Shown here piece after piece: positions 1 through 9,500 of a stretch of DNA of 64,000 nucleotides (the stretch's first letter is position 1; every line of letters begins with the position of its first letter). The DNA is taken from contig CANNZV010000129.1 of the NCBI GenBank assembly GCA_947561585.1, positions 496,001-560,000 on the forward strand, written 5' to 3'. Source of the DNA: Caprella mutica (lineage: Eukaryota; Arthropoda; Malacostraca; Amphipoda; Caprellidae). A program made the position numbers and the translations under genes. The notes under the pieces are model-generated. The model saw only the letters and a list, made by a program, of their open reading frames with translations. It was not told the DNA's origin and searched no databases.

Positions 1-211
1 TTCATGGAAAAGGTGTTCTACCATTGCAACTCCTCTATAATGGAGTCATGTGTAGTGAACCGTCCTGCTTTTTAGAGTTCTGATCCGAAAAATTAAAAGC
101 CCTGAATAATTAATTTATATTAAAAAGAAAATAAATATTTTCTATAGTCTGCCATGAAAAGGTAAGTTTTCTAATCATATCTTAAATCCTCTATAGCTAG
201 TAGGGTAAATT

Positions 212-245
212 CTCTATAGTGAACTAGTTGCAGTTCACTATAGAG
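212..245. repeat. Inverted repeat (hairpin)
   Basis: A perfect 13-bp stem (CTCTATAGTGAAC at 212-224 and its complement at 233-245) with an 8-base loop. Similar words (CTCTATAATGG, AGTGAACC) lie at 30-62, so this may be the centre of a decayed MITE. No coding potential is seen. Confidence 0.5.
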
Positions 246-347
246 GAGTTCCATTATACCTATTTTGTACGTGTATGTTCGATTATTTCATTTTTCCACT
301 TTATTAGCAAATGATCCTTTTTAATTTCCTAGTGTAAATTATTTCAG

Positions 348-447
348 ATATTATCAGAGATGAAAACATCATAGAAGAAGTTGGAGGTATTCCGGACATT
401 GAAATGGAGAATGATGATGCAAGTGAGAAATATTTAGTTGATGTAAT
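348..447 (+). CDS. Candidate 5' exon of the RING-finger gene (acidic)
   Basis: Open stretch after an ATTTCAG acceptor at 341-347. In the only useful frame it reads about 33 residues rich in Asp, Glu and Ile (for example EEVGGIPDIEMEN), up to a possible CAG|GTTTCT donor after 447. Ending there in phase 0 does not fit the next supported exon (1521-1580), which needs one carried base. An internal donor (GGAG|GTATTC near 388) would fit. Whether this exon belongs to the same gene is inferred. A further weak candidate exon lies at 506-561. Confidence 0.25.
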
Positions 448-725
448 TAGTCAGGTTTCTAAAATAAATTTACTTTAGCGAGGCATAATTTTTAACATAT
501 TTCAGTTGAATATGTAGTTACCGCTAACCAGGGGACTCAAAAGTATCCTATTTTGTATAAGGTATTTCTCTTATTTGTGTGACCATTGTGCTACATTTAT
601 TCCAGTAATTTGCTGATTTGTGTTCTACTGGAATTATTTGGGGTATTGACTTGGCGGCTACTTTTTTATGTTTAGATAGCTTAGATGCTCTGGCTGCCTG
701 CGTAGAAGAAAAATTTGTGTCTTAA

Positions 726-1286
726 AGGGGCAGTTCAGTCAAAATCAAACTATCGCCAAATTGGTCCTAAATCGATTTAGTATATTTATGTATGTAACAT
801 TAGAATATTCGTTGATTTTAGAAATGTTTATATTAAAATTATATTGTAAATTAGTAGCGCCATCTGTGGACTGTGGTGGACCGCGTAACTAATCATTGTA
901 GTACGTAAACAAATTGATAACCAGTCCCAGACTTGAATCGGTTATTAATTTATGAAAATGGTGAAAAGAATTTGTGAAATTGAAAACTGTCCTTCGAGTC
1001 ACTTAGATTTAGTTTTGAAAAGAAAACCATCTCTTCATAAATTAGCAGTTAATACTGTTGATAGAAAAATTGTTTACATGTTATCAGCTGTAAAATGTAA
1101 ATAAATAGTACAGAGTGGTGGCGCCATCTGTAGGAGTACGCAGGAACTAAATCGAATTTATAAAATATGATATATATCGCTTATTATATTTTTTACAACC
1201 GTTTAATTCTACAAGAATGCTTTATTCTTACTAAGTGATCGTTCAACATTAATATTATGAAAACAAAAATCGACTGAACTGCCCCT
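726..1286. mobile_element. TTAA-flanked MITE, piggyBac-like
   Basis: Terminal inverted repeats AGGGGCAGTTCAGTC at 726-740 and its exact complement at 1272-1286, each bounded by TTAA (722-725 and 1287-1290). A TTAA target duplication is typical of piggyBac-type (and Kolobok) elements. No transposase is present. The interior holds two direct copies of GCGCCATCTGT (about 859 and 1121) and a short open stretch from 959 beginning MVKRICEIENCPSS that cannot be assigned. It lies in an apparent intron of the RING gene. Confidence 0.75.
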
Positions 1287-1520
1287 TTAAGAACTAGGTT
1301 ATAATTGTCCTTTTTCCAGCTTACTGTCTTGAAATTTAATCTTGGTTTCTGAGTTATCGATTTGGAGAATTGATTAGCTCTATTAATTGAGAAAACCATT
1401 ATAAATGTATAGTAAATTAAATTGGAAATGTTTTATGGTTTTATTTCCAGTTAACTTAGATCTATTGGATATAATTTAATAGTGGAGAAGTTTCAATTTC
1501 AATGAATTAATATTCCACAG

Positions 1521-1580
1521 GTTCTCTTGACAGTGTAACAACGGACTCGTCATTACTGACGAGAATTGCCAGAAATAGAG
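1521..1580 (+). CDS. Internal exon of the RING-finger gene
   Basis: A 60-base exon between acceptor TTCCACAG (ending 1520) and donor GTATGC (from 1581). Read two bases in, it gives SLDSVTTDSSLLTRIARNR with one base left over. That base joins CC at the start of the 1863 exon to make an Ala codon, so splice phase agrees exactly with the RING exon. The Ser/Thr-rich content resembles the linker that follows. It is supported by splice signals and phase only. Confidence 0.5.
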
Positions 1581-1862
1581 GTATGCAGAATGTAGCATTT
1601 CTCAATCAATCATGGTTCATAATTGAACTGGATTTTATTAATTAAATTAAACTTATCTATTCATCTTATCTTATATTAAAACTTATCTATTCATATCTAG
1701 ATTATTTTTTACGTACATCTGGATTAGCTATTCAATGTTAAAATCGCTCACTACTGATTATTTATAACATTAATTTACAGAAGAATTAGTAATTATAATT
1801 TTTTATGGCTATTAATGTTCCTACATTCTAGCTCTCCTGTCCAACTCTTTGTTCCTTTTTAG

Positions 1863-2212
1863 CCGCGTCCACTTCAGCAGGTCCCTCCACCTCAGCTGGT
1901 CCCTCCACCTCAGCTGGTCCCTCCACCTCAGCTGGTCCCTCCACCTCAGCTGGTCCCTCCACCTCAGCTGGTCCCTCCACCTCAGCTGGTCCCTCCACCT
2001 CAGCAGGTCCCTCCACCTCTTCTCCCACGACTGAAGCTATGCGAGGATTATGCTGCATCTGCGTGACACAGAGAGCAAATAACCTTTTTATGCCTTGTTG
2101 GCATATGTGCTTATGCCAAGGCTGTGCAAACCAGTACAGAATCATGAATATTCGAGTTTGCCCAGTGTGTAGAGAACTGTTCTCTTCTTTTAGGGACATA
2201 TTCATGACTTGA
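1863..2212 (+). CDS. RING-finger E3 ubiquitin ligase, C-terminal exon
   Basis: Terminal exon after acceptor CCTTTTTAG (1854-1862), running to TGA at 2210-2212. The first half is a low-complexity linker of about eight Pro-Ser-Thr-Ser-Ala-Gly repeats. The C-terminal half, from about 2038, is a RING domain ending the protein. Its ligand pattern is C-x2-C (CCIC), x11, C-x-H (CWH), x3-C-x2-C, then CPVC. This is the spacing of the IAP/MGRN-type C-terminal RING, which recruits E2 enzymes to transfer ubiquitin. The tail after CPVC is RELFSSFRDIFMT. No BIR or other substrate-binding domain is visible in the window, so the substrate is unknown. The 5' part of the gene lies in uncertain upstream exons. 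Confidence 0.72.
1871..2018. repeat. 18-bp minisatellite inside the RING exon
   Basis: About eight nearly identical 18-bp units (TCAGCTGGTCCCTCCACC) that keep the reading frame and encode PSTSAG repeats. Because 18 is a multiple of three, unit gain or loss changes linker length without a frameshift. The opposite strand is also open across the array but is only a shadow. Confidence 0.85.
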
Positions 2213-2242
2213 ATTGAGATGCTCTACATGCTACCTTACCCC

Positions 2243-2457
2243 AACCAGACTATCGATTGTTTTAATTGTAGCTGGTCAACCAGACTAGCTATCGATTGTT
2301 TTAATTGTAGCTGGTCAACCAGACTAGCTATCGATTGTTTTAATTGTAGCTGGTCAACCAGACTAGCTATCGATTGTTTTAATTGTAGCTGGTCAACCAG
2401 ACTATCGATTGTTTTAATTGTAGCTGGTCAACCAGACTATCGATTGTTCAAATTGTA
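2243..2457. repeat. Tandem repeat, 35-39 bp unit
   Basis: Six copies of a unit containing TATCGATTGTTTTAATTG and AGCTGGTCAACCAGACTA, just 3' of the RING stop codon, so they probably lie in its 3' UTR. Each unit contains a self-complementary CTGGT...ACCAG core. The first four units are 39 bp; the last two lack the TAGC spacer. Confidence 0.85.
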
Positions 2458-2582
2458 GCTGGTCCCGTGTGTGCCGTATCCCTTCTATGCTGTTCTAATG
2501 ATTTAATTATTTGCTTCTTAAAAAAAAAAAAAAAAAAAAAATTAGTCTTGAGTATTGAGTTCCGTAGTTTTAGTATTCTTGA

Positions 2583-3598
2583 ATGTGTGTGGTTTGCAGT
2601 GTGTGTGGTTTGCAGTGTGTGAGGGAGTGTGTTTGCAGTGTGTGAGGGAGTGTGTGTGGTTTGCAGTGTGTGAGGGAGTGTGTGTGGTTTGCAGTGTGTG
2701 AGAGAGTGTGTGTGGTTTGCAGTGTGTGAGGGAGTGTGTGTGGTTTGCAGTGTGTGAGGGAGTGTGTGTGGTTTGCAGTGTGTGAGGGAGTGTGTGTGAG
2801 GGAGTGTGTTTGCAGTGTGTGAGGGAGTGTGTGTGAGGGAGTGTGTGTGGTTTGCAGTGTGTGAGGGAGTGTGTGTGGTTTGCAGTGTGTTTGCAGTGTG
2901 TGAGGGAGTGTGTGTGGTTTGCAGTGTGTGAGGGAGTGTGTGTGGTTTGCAGTGTGTGAGGGAGTGTGTGTGGTTTGCAGTGTGTTTGCAGTGTGTGAGG
3001 GAGTGTGTGTGGTTTGCAGTGTGTGAGGGAGTGTGTGTGGTTTGCAGTGTGTGTGGTTTGCAGTGTGTGAGGGAGTGTGTGTGGTTTGCAGTGTGTGAGG
3101 GAGTGTGTGTGGTTTGCAGTGTGTGAGGGAGTGTGTGTGGTTTGCAGTGTGTGTGGTTTGCAGTGTGTGAAAGAGTGTGTGTGGTTTGCAGTGTGTGAAA
3201 GAGTGTGTGTGGTTTGCAGTGTGTGAAAGAGTGTGTGTGGTTTGCAGTGTGTGAAAGAGTGTGTGTGGTTTGCAGTGTGTGAGGGAGTGTGTGTGGTTTG
3301 CAGTGTGTGAAAGAGTGTGTGTGGTTTGCAGTGTGTGAAAGAGTGTGTGTGGTTTGCAGTGTGTGAGGGAGTGTGTGTGGTTTGCAGTGTGTGAGGGAGT
3401 GTGTGTGGTTTGCAGTGTGTGAAAGAGTGTGTGTGGTTTGCAGTGTGTGAAAGAGTGTGTGTGGTTTGCAGTGTGTGAAAGAGTGTGTGTGGTTTGCAGT
3501 GTGTGAAAGAGTGTGTGTGGTTTGCAGTGTGTGAAAGAGTGTGTGTGGTTTGCAGTGTGTGAAAGAGTGTGTGTGGTTTGCAGTGTGTGAAAGAGTGT
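2583..3598. repeat. 1-kb minisatellite, 28-bp unit
   Basis: Roughly 35 units built from GTGTGTGGTTTGCAGTGTG followed by TGAGGGAG or TGAAAGAG, with several internally shortened units in the first half. Long reading frames cross it on both strands only because stop codons are absent from the unit. A run of 21 A (2520-2540) lies just upstream. Confidence 0.9.
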
Positions 3599-3786
3599 AG
3601 TGCAGAGTCTGTAGTGTAGTGTAGTGCAGAGTCTGTAGTGTAGTGTAGTGCAGAGTCTGCAGTGTAGTGTAGTGCAGAGTCTGCAGTGTAGTGTAGTGCA
3701 GAGTCTGCAGTGTAGTGTAGTGCAGAGTCTGCAGTGTAGTGTAGTGCAGAGTCTGCAGTGTAGTGTAGTGCAGAGTCTGCAGTGTA
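3599..3786. repeat. 24-bp tandem repeat
   Basis: Eight units of GTAGTGCAGAGTCTGCAGTGTA type, directly abutting the 28-bp minisatellite. They contain the short palindrome GCAGAGTCTGC. The first two units have TGTAGT where later ones have TGCAGT. Confidence 0.85.
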
Positions 3787-3789
3787 GCT

Positions 3790-4197
3790 GTGTATATTCT
3801 TGGTATCTGTAGCATGCATGCTTTGTTATTGCATGTCGTAGTGCAGAATAGGTGCAGCTAGCGCAATGTCATTAGGTGTCAGTTGTTGTTCCAATGCTTC
3901 TCATTTTGATAATAACTGACATTAATCATTGTGATCTCTGTGGAAACTGCAGGAAATTATTCCCAGTAGAAAAACGATGGGCAAAGTCTCACCTCAGTTT
4001 GGTGCCCAGTGGAACGATGACTATTTTTGTTATAAAATATGACAATTATTCAACTAATCATGGTAGCTATACTTATTTAAAAGCAAAAAATAGTGGTGAT
4101 TATTTCATTTTAACTTAACAATGTACATTAATCATTAGTATTTTTTTTATCCAGAAGAGGTTAAAAGAAGTAATTTGTTCGGAAATTAGTCTAAATT
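3790..4197. other. No recognisable gene
   Basis: Unique AT-rich sequence between the 24-bp array and the next MITE. Short open stretches exist but none matches a family I recognise, and splice signals are not convincing. Confidence 0.4.
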
Positions 4198-4201
4198 AAA
4201 G

Positions 4202-4713
4202 GCCCCTCCACTCTAATTCCTTAATTTCTCTTAATTTTCCTCATTTTCTAGGGTTACTGATTATGAAAATGCAAACCATTTCAAATTTGGTTCTATAGTT
4301 TTTTGTTCCGTTCTTGCTTCTACCTTCTAAACTCTAACTCAAGAAAAAGTCCCAATTATACAATAGGCTAACTAGATCAGACAAATTCAAAACAATAACA
4401 AATCTGATAAGTATTTCTTAATAATAGTTATCATATAACATACCATCTTGTTAATTTAACTGTCAATTTTGAAACACTTTGTATTTAATTGGTATGTATG
4501 TCCGAGAGATACCTACTAAGTATTCGTACGTTTTCTTATAATGAATCTTAGAATGAGTGAAAATTAAATGTGAATATTTCTTATATAATTAATTGTGAAC
4601 AAAATAATCGATTGATTTCATTTCTGTTAGCTAACTGTGATAAGTTATAAAACATCAACTCAACAAATTAAAAGCAATTCTTGATTTTTAAAATTTAGAG
4701 TGGAGAGGACATT
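4202..4713. mobile_element. Decayed TTAA-type MITE
   Basis: Left end TTAAAGGCCCCTCCACTCTAA (TTAA at 4196-4199) and right end TTAGAGTGGAGAGGACAT near 4695-4712 form an imperfect inverted repeat of the AGGTCCTCTCCACTCTAA type. The same ends occur at 18717-19234 and, with a variant, at 19978-20558. The right TTAA is lost. No open reading frame. Confidence 0.6.
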
Positions 4714-5236
4714 TCAAGGGGAAATTTTAACAGTGACTTATTCACCATGAGTGAAAGAAAGCGGGTGTGAAATCCACCATATATACGTGTTGTTTTCTAA
4801 TTATGTTAATTTAGCTTCTTTTATTGAAAGCAGAAAAAGAAGACTGTGTTATTATGCAATTCGTAACATGTCATGTGTAATTAAGCTTCGTAATTTCCTC
4901 CTGCACTTATGACATTGCATCCTATTTCCATCCAACCAACACACACTTCTCCATGTGGCTCTTTCTAGCCTCCTCTGTTTTCGAGCCACTCCACACCTGC
5001 TACAACTAAACTTAATCCTATCATCTGCTACTCTATGGATACTCTTTTGTTGTATCGTTAAGCACTCCTTAGACCTTAAATCTCTATTCAATCCTTTAGG
5101 GCTGATCCACACCATCGCTCCGCTCTCGCTCCAGTCACGGTCCGGTCTCATCCTTGTGCATACACATGTTCAGTTCGGTCACGGTCCGCTCTCGCTCCCG
5201 TCCCTTCCGTATCATCTGATTTTGCAGTGATTATCA

Positions 5237-5452
5237 TTGCACTCAATTCATGGTGAACAAGATGAGAGAAAACATAAAACTAGATATTTTGAGTTCATCC
5301 TATGCCAAAAGATAGGAAGTGTGAAGGATATCTACTCGTTGTATCCTCATCTAATAGATGACAAAATTAAATTTTTCTATTATTTTCGAATGACTATTGG
5401 AACTTTTGAAAAAATCTGTATAAGAAGTATTATATATGTCACTCGCGTTTGA
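5237..5452 (+). pseudogene. PIF/Harbinger transposase N-terminal fragment
   Basis: An open stretch whose centre reads YPHLIDDKIKFFYYFRMTIG followed by TFEKI. This matches the conserved start of Harbinger (HARBI1-like) nucleases, typically a Phe-x-x-(Tyr/His)-Phe-Arg-Met-Ser block before the DDE domain. The frame ends after 71 codons and no catalytic triad follows, so it is a truncated relic. GC-rich sequences of the form GATCCACACCATCGCTCCGC upstream (5104-5123) and a related AATCCACACTGGCAG downstream (about 6815) may be remnants of element ends. Confidence 0.5.
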
Positions 5453-5529
5453 CTGATCTGCAATATCGACCGATTTCGCTTCACAATCTGTTGATCTATC
5501 GTTAGCGCAGCTATCGACCGATAGCTGAC

Positions 5530-5715
5530 AATATCGTTCAATTGAAATCAAGACAATTAAATGCATAAACTAAAATAATCCCTATCATTCGAACGCGCAG
5601 AAATCGATTGTTAGGTGCGCTATTAATCGATATAGTTATGCGATAAATTTTGCCAATTAGATGCATTATTTAAAATAATCTTCTCATTCGAACGCGCAAC
5701 AATGGATAAATGGTT
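5530..5715. repeat. Imperfect direct repeat with CATTCGAACGCGCA
   Basis: Two copies, about 110 bp apart, of a segment reading CAATTAAATGCAT...AAAATAATC..CATTCGAACGCGCA followed by a TCGAT-rich stretch. No coding potential; it lies between the Harbinger fragment and the mariner element. Confidence 0.5.
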
Positions 5716-5776
5716 GTGCCATCGGTCGATGGCTGCAATAACTATATTTCAGATCAATCAAATGCGCGTAATATAT

Positions 5777-6752
5777 ACCGGGTTCTCAATAAAAACCTGA
5801 CACATTTCAAAGTTTAATAACTTTCAAACTAATCAACATTTTCAAATAAACTAAACTGAAAAATAAAGCTAAGGCTTGGGAGTTTGCTTTGAGTATACCA
5901 GATTTACCCTATGCTCTATATATTTGTCTAATTTTTAACCCTGTCAAGTAAGCCGAAACCTGCAGGCAAGCCTTATTCACCACAGGAAATGAGCTAATTA
6001 GTAGAGTTTTATTATCTTGCAAGTTCTCTCGTATTAACGCAGGGAAAATTCAGTTTTCACTTCAATGTGCATTATGCACCATAAAAAAAAACACAATTAA
6101 AAACCTTCTTCAAATCTATTTATTATCAATCACAATAATGGAGCCTCTGGAAGACCAGTATCAGTGCGCTGAGCGCTCTGAAGCGTCCGTTTTTGAAGAC
6201 CCTAATAAAAGTAAAAAAGGAGAGAGTAGAGGCTACATTAATGAAACCATCATCGATGTTAACAATGCTTAAAAAAGACCTTAAGTTGACTCTTTATACG
6301 GTATAACGGCGAATGAGACTATGAGGAAGTTTGAAGAGATGTTTAATGAAAGGATCATATCCAAGAGAAGTGACTTCCCATAGTCTTCACGTTCTCCAGA
6401 CCTCAGTCCTCTAGACTTTTTTTCTCTGGGGATATTGCAAAGAAAAGTGTTCACCAATGTCCCAAAAAGTGAACCAGAAAATCTGAGGTAAATTGAGGAC
6501 TTCGTTCACAACATTCTAAGAGCAACATGTGAAAGTGTCGTTGTCAACATCAAACGCCGGATTACTGAATGCATCGACTGAAATGAAGACCACATCGAGT
6601 ATAGAATTTAGTTTGACATTTTTTACATGGTAATGTAAATAAAACTCCCAGTTATTCTCTTCATTTACTGTTTATTATATGTAAATATGTTGCTTAGTTT
6701 TTAAGTTATTAAACTTTGAAATGTGTCCGGGTTTTTTTGAGCACCCGGTATA
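5777..6752 (+). mobile_element. Degenerate mariner-type element with 45-bp TIRs
   Basis: Inverted termini ATACCGGGTTCTCAATAAAA (5777-5796, continuing to about 5823) and ATACCGGGTGCTCAAAAAAA (complement of the right end, 6706-6752) match over about 45 bp, with TA-rich flanks. The interior keeps pieces of a Tc1/mariner transposase on the plus strand. At about 6375-6470 the block SPDLSPLDFF is followed by a tail of the form NI..RITECID. Frameshifts and internal deletion abolish the ORF. The element is about 975 bp against roughly 1.3 kb for intact relatives. A second relative lies at 19513-21138. Confidence 0.8.
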
Positions 6753-7027
6753 TGTATAGAAATATTCAAGAAAAAACACACAAAATAATACTGGACTGTG
6801 ACTGGGGCGTAGCTAATCCACACTGGCAGTGATGCTCCGCTCACGGTCCAGTCAAAATATCTAATTATCAAACGTTTGACATAGAGGTTATAAACTATAG
6901 ATGTCAACTTTTCAAAATACAGAGAATTTTTTATATCATATTAGGAATATGCTTTTTTAATATCCCGCGTAGGACAAACGTGGAGTATTCCCCGCGTGAC
7001 AGATTTGGGACATCCCGCTTGTTTAAG

Positions 7028-7083
7028 ACGTGGGATTTCAGACATTGGAACACGTGGGATTTCAGACGTCTGAAATCCCACGT
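7028..7083. repeat. Direct repeat plus perfect 32-bp palindrome
   Basis: GACGTGGGATTTCAGAC occurs at 7028 and again from 7052, where it is followed directly by its exact complement, giving a 32-base perfect palindrome (7052-7083). It could extrude as a cruciform or be the heart of a foldback element. Confidence 0.7.
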
Positions 7084-7139
7084 CTCTCGCTAGCGAGGGA
7101 TGTCCCTTCTCTGTCCCACAGTAAGAGAGAAGATATGGT

Positions 7140-8700
7140 AAGATGGGATAGTACAGCCTATTAAGTTAGAGTATGTAAATGAAATAATACTTCTTACAAG
7201 TAATATTTTTCGTTAATTATGATGGATAGAACACTCAATGAAATATTTTATATTAATTATTGCTATCTTGATTCCAAATTCATCAGTATGTTACATTCCA
7301 TAAGTTAATTAATTGTTATTAAATTACTTTCCGATGAAAAAATGTGTTTCACTTAAAAATATCCTGTGAAACAATCGTAAGCAGAGCTACAAGTAAGTGA
7401 TAGGAGTGCCAGTTGAGAAAACTCTGAACTTATAACCCCCCGTGAACTGCACTAGTGTTTTAGTTGCTCTGAACACATTTAACACCCACCATTAAGTTAT
7501 TATATCATTAGGTTTTTCACTTTTCTTCTAGACCACTACACATATTTGCCTTTCGTATGTGTGCTGTTTTTCCTTGCCTGCCCATTCTATTAATTAAACT
7601 TTATTGATTATCATTGTTTTATTTAGATTTGAGACACGAGGAACACAGACTTGAGTCTGATATTTAGTTTAATAAACTATTAAATATATGTATACCTAGT
7701 GTAAAAATGAATTTTATTCATATTGATGATTCTGATTTTCTCTGTTGCTTGGTAATATTCTCATAGTTTAATTATAGTTGATTAAAATATTGAATTTGTT
7801 ATCACTTTATTAATTAATTTGCTTCATTTAATCCATTATTTAACTAAAGCTTGAGGATTATTTTGTAAATTCCTATAGAAGTTTGTAAATAAATAGGAAG
7901 TTTTAGATTACAACCTTCCTAGATAATGACAAATTTACCGATTATTTACTTCACATGACTATGGAATATGTAGGGTTACGAACTATTTCTTTAACAATTA
8001 AAAATCGAAAAAGTGGATAGAACAAAAATAAAAGATACAACCCAGAACATCCCCGATTATAAACTTTCATGGATTAAAAACGTGAAAAATATGTTATAAT
8101 TAATGAAATAGAAAAAATGGTTAACAGAATATAAATATGTAGTACATACCTAGGTATACATACAATTATTTATATTTTCTTAGTTCTGAATTTGGTGGAC
8201 AAACACAGATATAATAATTATTCTATATTTGTAGTTTTATTGTTTGTGATATGGAAGTTTTATATCGATTTCGACAGAATAGAAATCTTTAGACCGATTA
8301 ATAGAATCTAAATCAAATTTAGGGTTATCCTATTAGGTATATACTGATTTCTAACTCAGGTGGAAAAAAACTTTCAAGAAATTCAGTGATGTAATACGTA
8401 GCCCTAAGGCAAATAACACAAAATAATGCATTGTAAAAAATCACACTTCTAATTGACATATTCACGCTTTACTCATAATCTCAAATACAAAACAGAAATC
8501 AATAAATAAAATATGGATCATATAGGTAAATAAACAAAATATAAATAAACCTACAGTTTATAGCAGAACCGAAGGAAATGGTTAAAATTAGGACGCAATT
8601 ATAAGTCAAATGAAGCAACGGAATGCACTGACGCAACTGAATACACAGCCGTTCAGTATCAAAGTGCAGACTGAAATTTAAACTCGAAATCACATGAGAG
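7140..8700. other. AT-rich intergenic sequence
   Basis: No protein family, RNA gene or terminal-repeat element recognised. It has short scattered open frames only. From about 8690 the sequence is duplicated in inverted orientation at 56700 and upward. Confidence 0.4.
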
Positions 8701-8744
8701 GTGCATTCCCTATACTACTGAACAAGGAACAACATATATTTACT

Positions 8745-9030
8745 GGTGACCTGTCCTTTCGCCCAAAACACTTTCGTCGCACAGAAATTTCGCTGAACGA
8801 CATTTTCGCCAAAAATTAAAAAATATAATATGTTATAAATATAGAGAGATTTAGTCCTCCTAGACTAGGTTAGCGGTCCAGTTGGGATGGTTTTGGGCTT
8901 GCCCCCGGCCAGGTTTGATTGTGACAAAATATCTACTTTACTGTTTTTCATTGTAAAATAAGTATACCTTATTTAGATAAATAATTGTCATATTTTCGGC
9001 GAGAGTGTTTTGGCGAAAGGACCTAGAACC
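8745..9030. mobile_element. Tandem-arm TIR element E1 (MULE-like)
   Basis: A 286-bp element bounded by a perfect 9-bp duplication ATATTTACT (8736-8744 and 9031-9039). Ends are GGTGACCTGTCCTTTCGCC on the left and GGTTCTAGGTCCTTTCGCC on the complement of the right. Both arms are built of degenerate 16-bp units around TTTCGC. The inverted paralogous segment has a single unoccupied target at about 56646-56660, confirming the boundaries. No transposase. Confidence 0.85.
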
Positions 9031-9069
9031 ATATTTACTAACATAATACAATCAACAAATAAAAGGCTG

Positions 9070-9335
9070 TTCCAGCACAAGGTAGGTGTTGATAAAAAGT
9101 AGTAGCTAACTAAGTAGATATTAATAAAAACTTGTAATTAACTAAGTAGGCATTGATAAACACTATTTAATTGATAAAGACTAGTACGTAAGTAGGTAGG
9201 TATCAATAAAAACTAGTATGTAAGTAGGTAGGTATAAATAAAGACTAGTATGTAACTAGGTATGTATTGATTAACATTAATAGTTAACTAGGTGGGTATT
9301 GATAAATATTAATAGATAACTACATATGACATCAT
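9070..9335. repeat. Degenerate tandem repeat
   Basis: About seven imperfect units of the form GTAGGTATTGATAAAAACTA...TAGTTAACTA. The same array, inverted, occurs at 56330-56612 next to sulfotransferase pseudogene C, so it predates that duplication. Confidence 0.7.
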
Positions 9336-9417
9336 ACATATTTCTAACATTTATATTTAAAAAATTATACAAAAAAATATCAAATTGCATAAAATTTATT
9401 CGCAATCCTACTTTCAT

Positions 9418-9500
9418 CATACCCGGGTTGGCTGAGTGGATAGCGTCACAGACTTAAATAGAACAGGTCTTTCCCCCACGTCTGAATTCCCCTTGTAATG
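9418..9500 (+). repeat. tRNA-derived SINE-like head
   Basis: CCCGGGTTGGCTGAGTGGA contains a good polymerase III box A (TGGCTGAGTGG) as in Ser/Leu-type tRNAs, followed by an anticodon-arm-like CACAGACTTAAATAG. A canonical box B is not clear and no cloverleaf closes, so this is a SINE or tRNA relic rather than a working tRNA. The same head occurs inverted at 56140-56180. Confidence 0.45.

Noticed and set aside
959..1105. THAP-like zinc finger inside the TTAA MITE (KRICEIENCPSS)
   Set aside because: Only one Cys pair with the wrong spacing, no conserved Trp or Pro; too short to support.
1828..2205. Minus-strand 125-codon frame with EVEGPA repeats
   Set aside because: It is the antisense of the RING exon minisatellite; the plus strand carries the zinc-ligand pattern and consistent splice phase.
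2448..3819. Two minus-strand frames of 425-455 codons rich in Thr-His-Cys-Lys-Pro
   Set aside because: Pure translation of the 28-bp and 24-bp satellites; period not tied to codons, two frames open at once, no domain.
1828..4000. CRISPR array among the direct repeats
   Set aside because: Repeats abut with no unique spacers, and the window is clearly eukaryotic with introns and retrotransposons.
4852..5151. 99-codon minus-strand frame with CSRCG and CHKC pairs, possible zinc finger
   Set aside because: No family match, overlaps GC-rich element-end-like sequence, no splice or start support; the pattern could arise by chance.
9418..9500. Functional tRNA gene
   Set aside because: Box A is good, but box B and the acceptor stem are not; duplicated in decayed form at 56140-56180.
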